Below are positions 57,190 through 64,000 of a stretch of 64,000 nucleotides of DNA, piece by piece. The DNA is from Mya arenaria (taxonomy: Eukaryota; Mollusca; Bivalvia; Myida; Myidae), in contig NC_069135.1 in NCBI RefSeq assembly GCF_026914265.1, positions 9,894,887 to 9,958,886 of the forward strand, read 5' to 3'. The first letter of the stretch is position 1. Each line of letters opens with the position of its first letter. The translations under genes and the position numbers were made by a program. The notes beneath the pieces were generated by a model, which saw only the letters and a list, made by a program, of their open reading frames with translations, searched no databases and had not been told where the DNA came from.

Positions 57190-58060
57190 AGGGATACCTG
57201 ATAACAGTTTTCAATGGACAAGGGTCTATAGATTATATATAGCTAAACTCCGACTGGCCGTCCGTCATCCGTCAACAATTGCTTGAAACGACACCTCCTC
57301 CTAGCTCGCATGACCAATTCAGTTAAAACTTCACTGATATCCTTGGATGGTGTCATTTCAAAAAAATATCAAAGAAACGAATTTCATTCAGAACTCTGGT
57401 GGCAAAGGCAACCGAAAGGAAACATTTTTGAAACATTCTTGACAAAAACCCAGGCCTAGAGATTTGATATTTGTGTGGTACAGCCTAGTAGTTCTCTCTC
57501 AAATTTGTTCAAATGATCCTCCCTTGACAAAATTGACCCCTCCTCGAGGGTCACAAATTTCTTACATACTTAAATAGGGAAGTACCGCTAAAACCAGGCC
57601 CTTGATATTTTTATGTAACATCACATAGTAGTCCTCTATCAAGACCGTTCAAATCGTGCCCTTTGGAGTAAAACATACCCTGCCCAGGGGGTCACCAGTG
57701 TCGTTTAGACTTATAGACTAATCTGTTTGTCTGAACCCGCTAGGCACTTGATAGTTGTTATGTAGCATCATACAGTGGACCTCCATCAGTTGTGTTCAAA
57801 TTGTGCCCGAAAGGGCAAACTGGTCATTCCCTGGGGTTCACAAGTTTCCTATAGACTTACATAGGGAAATCTTTACCAACCTTGTTGTCTAAAACCGCGA
57901 GGCCAAAACAGACCCTTAATGTTGTGTAGCATCATATTGTGATCCTTTATCAAGTGTGTGCATGTCCCTGGGTCAAGACTGCTTCCGCCCCGGGGTGTTA
58001 GATTTCCTATAGAATTATTTTATAAAGACCAGACCTTGACATTTAGACCAATAATCCGTA
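57190..58060 (+). mobile_element. Tandem-core element with ~140-150-bp units (third family)
   Basis: Begins near CTAAACTCCGACTGGCCGTC with a CCGTCATCCGTC tract. It then has about four diverged units sharing AGGCCCTTGATATT, AGCATCATA...GTCCTCTATCAAG, TGTTCAAATCGTGCCC, GGGGTCACAAGTTTC and ATAGACTTACATAGGGAA. No coding region. Same general architecture as the elements at 9,919 and 30,030 but a different sequence. Confidence 0.7.
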
Positions 58061-59156
58061 GCGGTACTATATGGAATCATTAGAGAGTTCATAAGCATAC
58101 AACTTACAAACGCAAGGGTTGATCTGTTTTGAACTTATACACAAATATATAGCAATGCAGAGGAAAATGACTCAGTTAACCAAGAAGTTTGAGTATGAAG
58201 CAAATATTTGTTTGCAAATTTATGAGGTTTATATTAATGGATAATGATATATGATGAATGCTCATCCATCTAACATGCAATGTTCATCTAACATGCAATG
58301 TTCATCCATCTAACATGCAATGTTACTGAGTATAGTTCGTCCATTTCGCATATTTCACTGCTTAAGCAGTGCAGATGGGAGAAACCCACATTGAGTTAAT
58401 AATAACCCCTGTAGTATCCTATTTTTATAATTATTATGCAATATAGTGCCAATGAGCTCAAAACCAGAACTGCAAGGAGTTTCCAGTTTATAGGAATTTT
58501 CCGTTTTATATCTGTATGTTGTATGCGTGTGTTTGCTGTTAATACACGCACTATTACAAACTTTTCTTTTGAATAAACATGAACTTATTTTGTAAATCAA
58601 ACCTTTTTCAGGTATGTTTCACAAACTGATTTTCATTGTAATCTGGTACTTCCGAGTATGAATTTCAGCTCAATATAGACTCAGGTGAATTTTTGTGGTC
58701 TGTTACAAAAGTCTTAAGATAAATCTCAAGCCTAATAATGAGCATCAATATCCGGCGGGCTTTTTTAAAAAAAGGTGGATATAATAATATCAGAAATCAT
58801 TCGAGTCATCAGTGAAAAAAATGGTTCAATGATCAAACAGTATGCACAATTATATAATTCAGGTATATTAACATATATTTCTATAAAGGAAATTACGTTA
58901 ATATGCAAATATACACTATTACATTGTTTACTCTTCAACAAATGTTTATTATAGACTCAGATCCAGTTTAACGAAGACAAATCATTGAATGTGACATCAC
59001 AACCCTTATATTCCTGGGCCCGTTTCACGAAAAATCGGAGGAGCGAGTTCGTACCAAGGACGGGTCTTCTACAGAGGTAATGCATTGTAGAAAATCTGTC
59101 CTGAGTCGTTATGGCTCCTAAGATTGTTGATGAAATAACACCCTGGTATCAGCATC
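58061..59156. other. 3' flank of the transporter gene; small tandem repeat
   Basis: Three imperfect copies of a CATCTAACATGCAATGTT unit lie at 58,262-58,324. Otherwise AT-rich with no coding region. Confidence 0.55.
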
Positions 59157-62100
59157 CTAAATACAGCTGGGGCGCCCCAAAAGTGTTTGTTGTGCGCCCC
59201 ATAACCGTGTGTGCTGACGCGCCTTAAAAGTGTGTGTCGGGTGCACCATCCTTTTCAGTCTGTTGTGTTCCTGTCGTCGGCGTTCCAGGTCAACCTTGTA
59301 TTCGGACGACATGAAGAGTTCTTGGACCTGCTCCAGTGTCTTATTTTTCGTCTCCGGCAACATGAAGCACATGAATATCAGCCCCAGAAAGCATATACCG
59401 AAGTACAGCCAGAATGTCCCTGAAACAATTTAGAAGAGATAAGTTCGCTCATCACTTTAATAGCACCGGTGTACCTGCTTACATTTAATATAAACCCGAG
59501 TTGTATTCTTAATTGCTTTATCACGACACTGATTATACATGTGGTACGCAATGATGTGATGGTCAACGATAATACACACTTAATACCCCGCATGGACTCG
59601 CCAAAATGTCCATCGTTCAACGATGACGTATGTGTATTACATTATACTATCTCGAACTGTTTTTTATTGTTAAATAGAGATGCATGTAAGATATATTTTC
59701 TGACCGACCTTCGAGCCCATATTTGCAAAGTCACATGTAAATTACAATCTTAGTTCAAAAGTCTAAAACATCACTTAGATGTTGCAAGCCTAGTTACCAT
59801 ATTTGCCGATATTCTCAAGGAGTGAGAGGAAGGTGAGCGAGACGATTAGATTGAAGACCCAGTTGGTGGCAGTGGCCAGGGAGGTCCCCGTACTGCGCGC
59901 CCACAACGGATATATCTCGGAGTTGATTGTCCATGGCATCGGCCCCAGGCCTGGTATGTGAACAATATGTTTGACGAAATTGAGGACTTAAGGGGATGCA
60001 TATAATTGTATAACTTATATAGAAGGAATTCATTTTCAAGCCATGTTCATATGTATCTCGAACCTTTGCAACACAAGTTATTATAAAATGTAGCTTACCG
60101 TGTGTTGACCATGAACATACAGTTTGCAGTATGCATACAATATACTTGACCATGTAAATAATATCGCGAAGTATTTTAAGTTCCTTCACATTTTCAGTGA
60201 TACTGTTGTCACCAACGCCAATTGTATCAAATTGGTTGAGCGTTGTATGATGTTACATCTCTGTGATCATTTTTCTATACACGATACTGGTCGAGTACCA
60301 GAAACCTACTGATGCCTCAATTCAGGTCACTCCTTTTAGAGTTTTTATACAGCCTTAATTAAATCATTATTTTAAACAGTACCATCAAGAAGAGCGTGTC
60401 AAAAAATGTAAAAAAAAAACATAATTACTTTCCAAAATTAATGAAACTTTCTTAACATATTTATATAAGAGTATATACATCACAGGGGGACTGAGGTCAT
60501 CAAGTAAAAGCACATATTTAGGATAACATGGTTTAAACATAAAGTTGATCAATACTTTAATGAAATTCATAACAGCCTTTTTTTGTTTAAGCGTCTTCTT
60601 TTGCTTTTCAGTTGTGAAAAATGATACTTAAAATACATATTTTCAGGGTAGTAGGTACCCTGGAATTGAAAAAGTTCTTAATGCACCTTGCTTCTAATAC
60701 CATATGCAAAAAAAATGTATTGTTTTCCTTTGCACCTGGAATGAGTGAGGCACCGATGCGCGATGTCCGAAAGTGGGCGGAATTTGGAACTCGACCAGTA
60801 CAGATTTATACTGGGTCAGTGTGTCATTCAGAACAATGCCTAAATATTTTTTCACCAAATAACAACACGAATTCAGCAACTAATGTCAAATTACCCTGTA
60901 AACAAATATCAACATTATTATTTTTATTTTTTTTAAAAGTCATATTGAAAGGCTACATCTTGATTTATCTGCGTAAAAGAAAGAGATTTGAACCTTCACG
61001 AAACGAAGGTGACGTGTTATTGTGTTTGGTAAGAATTTAGGGAAAAATCATGTTTAAAAGAGTCCATTTTCTTAACGCCTTCTGCTGCGTTAAAATGGCT
61101 GGTCTTGCTTGTCAGCTAATTACTTGGCTAAGCTAAGTATGAAATCTCGCAGTATTTTTTTCACTTTACGAACATTTGAAATACGAACCAAAAACAATTT
61201 GGTACATACTTCATGCTTGGAAACTTTTAACCTAAACTGCTATTTTTAAGAACTTATAAACGTGTCCATAATCCGGCGCTTGAAATATATGAAAACACAT
61301 TGGTATGACACAAACCCTTAAACAGCTGGTGGAGTGGAAAGCAATGTTCAAGTAATAACGGTTGCGGAATTTCCGAAGACGATATATGTTACCTGGCGCA
61401 AACCCCATGACGAAGAGTGCGAGGCCAAGTACGGCCATCCAGCTGTAGTCGGTTGGACAGTAGCTGTCTGCCCAGAAATACGTCCTATCACTGCGCGGTG
61501 TGTCCCACACGTTCGACTGGTTACACCGGAAGCTCGAGGTCACTGGGTTACCGGAAATGTTGGTGGAGAAGATTGCGTAGCGCTCCGGATGATCAGCCTC
61601 CGCCGGGAGACAACTTCCGGAGCTTTCTGGGCTGTCCCGGTTATAACAGAAACCGCAGTGCTCGTTCGTGATGCAGTTCTCACATTTACTGGTAATGGAA
61701 ATCATCGTTTATTTCGTTTATGGATCTCGGCGTTATGATATTTTTACTCATTCTTACAATATTTGGCTAATTTGACTGGACTAAAGGAATAACGTATTTC
61801 ATTTCTGTTTGATTTCACATTACTTTTTTACAGTGCACTTCAATTTTTTTCTTCCAAACCTTTATGAACATTTAGACTGACAGATCACTGAAGGCTACCT
61901 GTACGAGAAGCAAGCGCTTGAATCGTTTGTGAAGTTGTTCACTCCGGCTTCGAACACCTTGAGTTCCGGTGTGTATACGATGGACAGCTGGAAACCAATG
62001 GCCAACACCGCAAGACCGATCATCACGCCTGCAAGAGAAAGGGGCGAAAGTTACAGATAGAACACGCAAACGAATGAACACAGCGTCAGTTTAACGAATA

Positions 62101-63960
62101 TAGTTTGCTATTGGCTCTCAGTTAACGTCCAAACGATCTATGTATCTACTCACCGATCATGCTTAATATTGTGAGCCAGCGGCGACCGGAGCGTTCCACG
62201 AGCCAGATGCCGAGTAATGTGCACAGGCAGTTGACTGTGTTAGGGACACACACCAGCCAGATGGCCAGCTCCACAGGGAAACCAGCCAGCTTCAAAATGG
62301 AGGCGCTGTAGTATCTGTTGGCAGAATTTAAGTTTTGTTTGTTCTGTTTTTGTTTTGTAATACCATCCTTTCCTTATATGTTGTAAATTTAATGATATAC
62401 GAACACAATATTTATTTAATTGGTATTCTAATGATACGGAATTAGAAGATTTGTATAGGTTATTAAACACTAATTTCGAAAAAATAGATTATTATGTATA
62501 CAATCTTATTTTGAACATTAATAGTTAAAGGGAAGTTATCATGATTTGTTATATACACTTTGCTTGTATCGATTAATTACCCTGACACAACCCATGCCTT
62601 TCTTTAATGTTATGCATTTTGATGTGGCTCGGTAAACCTCGTTTCCGCAAAACACCCTGCGCTCGGATCGGGATGAACCTATCTTACACTCTTGGCCATG
62701 GAAGGTACTTATAATCTCATGTCGGAGAAAAAACTTATCTGTTCATTTGCAACATATGTGTTACATCTATCGCCCAACGCACGTTATTTACATTAAAACA
62801 TGTCGACAAATATTTTTAAAGAACTCGCACAGTGGTTTGCTACATAGCTTATCAACGTATACACTCTCCCTACATGACAGTGTTGATGCCGCATAGCTGC
62901 TGGAAGAGCTGCATGCCACAACCAAGGAACAGCGCCCGTCGCACGGGCTGCGTCTGTAACATCCGCATCAGCACCCCATCGCTAGCTGCGAAAAGAAAAA
63001 AACCGGCACCGAATTGCACATTTGTTGTTGTTGTTGTTGTTTGTTGTTTTACGCGTTTTCCTATATAATGTAGGCCTTTGCAATTTTAGAAAAATATGCC
63101 GGATATTAGATTTGCAATTTGCCCGTAAATACATGTAACATTCATATAAATAGCCAAGAAGTTTACAAATTAAGTTGATAATGATAAACAAAGCGACACC
63201 GTTCTCCATCTCAACATACATTTTTCCTAGCTGATTGTTTTAATCATAACAATATCTGTCTCATGCAAACTTGCAAAAAAACGTGTACGCGCTTACTTGC
63301 GAATTTCTTATTTTCATCGATGGCGGATTGTATCTCTTGCAGCTCGTTGTCCACACCGTTCACCTTGCGGATTTGCTGTAGTGCCCGCCGCGCATCGTCC
63401 ACCCGTCCTTTCTCCATCAGCCAACGGGGGCTTTCCGGCAGGCCGAAGAAACCGATAAATTGGATGACACTGGGCACTCCGGCAAGACCCAACATCCATC
63501 TGCATTTGGGGGATATGAGTAGAAACTTATAGTACATAAAAGTATTCATATGACGTCTTTATTACTATGATTGTTTTTTTAAGATTGCATCATGGTTTAA
63601 TAGATCTAGATTGAGGGGTCATAGCTAATGAATGATATCCATAGAAAAACAATTCAGATGCGATGGTAGAAAAACGTACCGTAAGGCGTCAAGATGTTAC
63701 TAGTTAAATAATCTTAATGAATGGCCACATATTAACGTACGTACTTGATAAAATCAAAATGCAGTTTAATTCTTTGCCTATTTTTGCGGCGTGTTCTCAC
63801 CTCCAGCCGTTCTCCTTGTTGACAGAGAAGAGACCAGCGACGATGCTGGAAATGACGATACCGATGGTGATGAACAGCTGGTTAATGGTGACGAGCCGCC
63901 CACGGATCTCCGGGGGAGCCGCCTCTGCCACGTATACAGGGATTGACATGGATGCAAAAC
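59157..63960 (-). CDS. SLC2A13: SLC2A13-type proton/myo-inositol (sugar) transporter, 3' eight exons
   Basis: Eight minus-strand exons join in phase with GT-AG junctions: 63,960-63,801; 63,499-63,297; 62,985-62,874; 62,314-62,154; 62,028-61,899; 61,688-61,393; 59,950-59,798; 59,419-59,157 with a TAG stop. The product runs from about membrane segment 4 to the C-terminus of a 12-segment major-facilitator transporter. Visible family signatures are [12 protein letters not shown], the PESPRWL block after segment 6, [13 protein letters not shown] in segment 7, ERSGRRWL between 8 and 9, [20 protein letters not shown] in segment 10 and [15 protein letters not shown] after segment 12. A long extracellular loop between 9 and 10 has a PSI-like cysteine cluster ([15 protein letters not shown]), a hallmark of SLC2A13/HMIT. 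The tail is basic (residues [15 protein letters not shown]). The 5' exons lie beyond 64,000. Confidence 0.95.
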
Positions 63961-64000
63961 CTGAATGAGAAGGCGTGTAACTATAAGTACATCCCAGCAA
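63961..64000 (-). other. Intron of the transporter gene
   Basis: Sequence upstream of the TTCAG acceptor at 63,961; the open frame continuing through it is intronic. The earlier exons are outside the window. Confidence 0.7.

Noticed and set aside
63797-63800. Open frame continuing past 63,801 as coding
   Set aside because: A GTGAGA donor follows the GGAG exon end, and the next exon joins in phase only from there.

Overview
The window is animal nuclear DNA, and the gene content and repeat style point to a bivalve mollusc; the species cannot be fixed from sequence alone. It is AT-rich, gene-poor and dominated by repeats. Three host genes are clear: two tandem, intronless family-61 glycosyltransferase genes (25,401-26,876 and 41,637-43,112, plus strand), and the 3' eight coding exons of a sugar/myo-inositol transporter of the SLC2A13 (HMIT) type (59,157-63,960, minus strand), whose 5' end lies outside the window. 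A small three-exon minus-strand gene at 37,425-38,785 is possible but unrecognised.

Region by region: 1-6,330 is a 265-bp satellite organised as A-B-C trimers of about 790 bp. It is interrupted by a GC-rich MITE (168-474) and by a 2.2-kb insertion (3,599-5,834) carrying eleven ~142-bp tandem units. 6,900-8,850 holds minus-strand Ty3/Gypsy and BEL/Pao fossils. 8,900-12,910 holds LINE fragments and a 182-bp-unit tandem-core element. 13,818-14,690 is a 24-bp minisatellite, followed by another LINE piece. 16,155-20,968 is a 4.8-kb foldback element: two long inverted arms of ~335-bp tandem units bounded by a 9-bp target duplication. 21,465-23,590 holds a tRNA-derived SINE, a second MITE copy and two large hairpins. 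25.4-43.1 kb carries the glycosyltransferase pair, separated by 14.8 kb of AT-rich sequence with MITEs and tandem-core elements. 43.4-57 kb is a graveyard of LINE, Penelope-like and Gypsy remnants. 57.2-58.1 kb is another tandem-core element, and the transporter gene fills the end.

The genes do not form a pathway. The glycosyltransferases are predicted type II secretory-pathway enzymes, and the transporter is a plasma-membrane or endomembrane polytopic protein. The two glycosyltransferase copies are a mosaic: about 65% identical over the first 138 residues and about 95% over the remaining 353, as expected if conversion has homogenised the catalytic part.

The most unusual structure is the foldback element. 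Several insertions can be dated relative to one another because the repeats they landed in supply the empty site.
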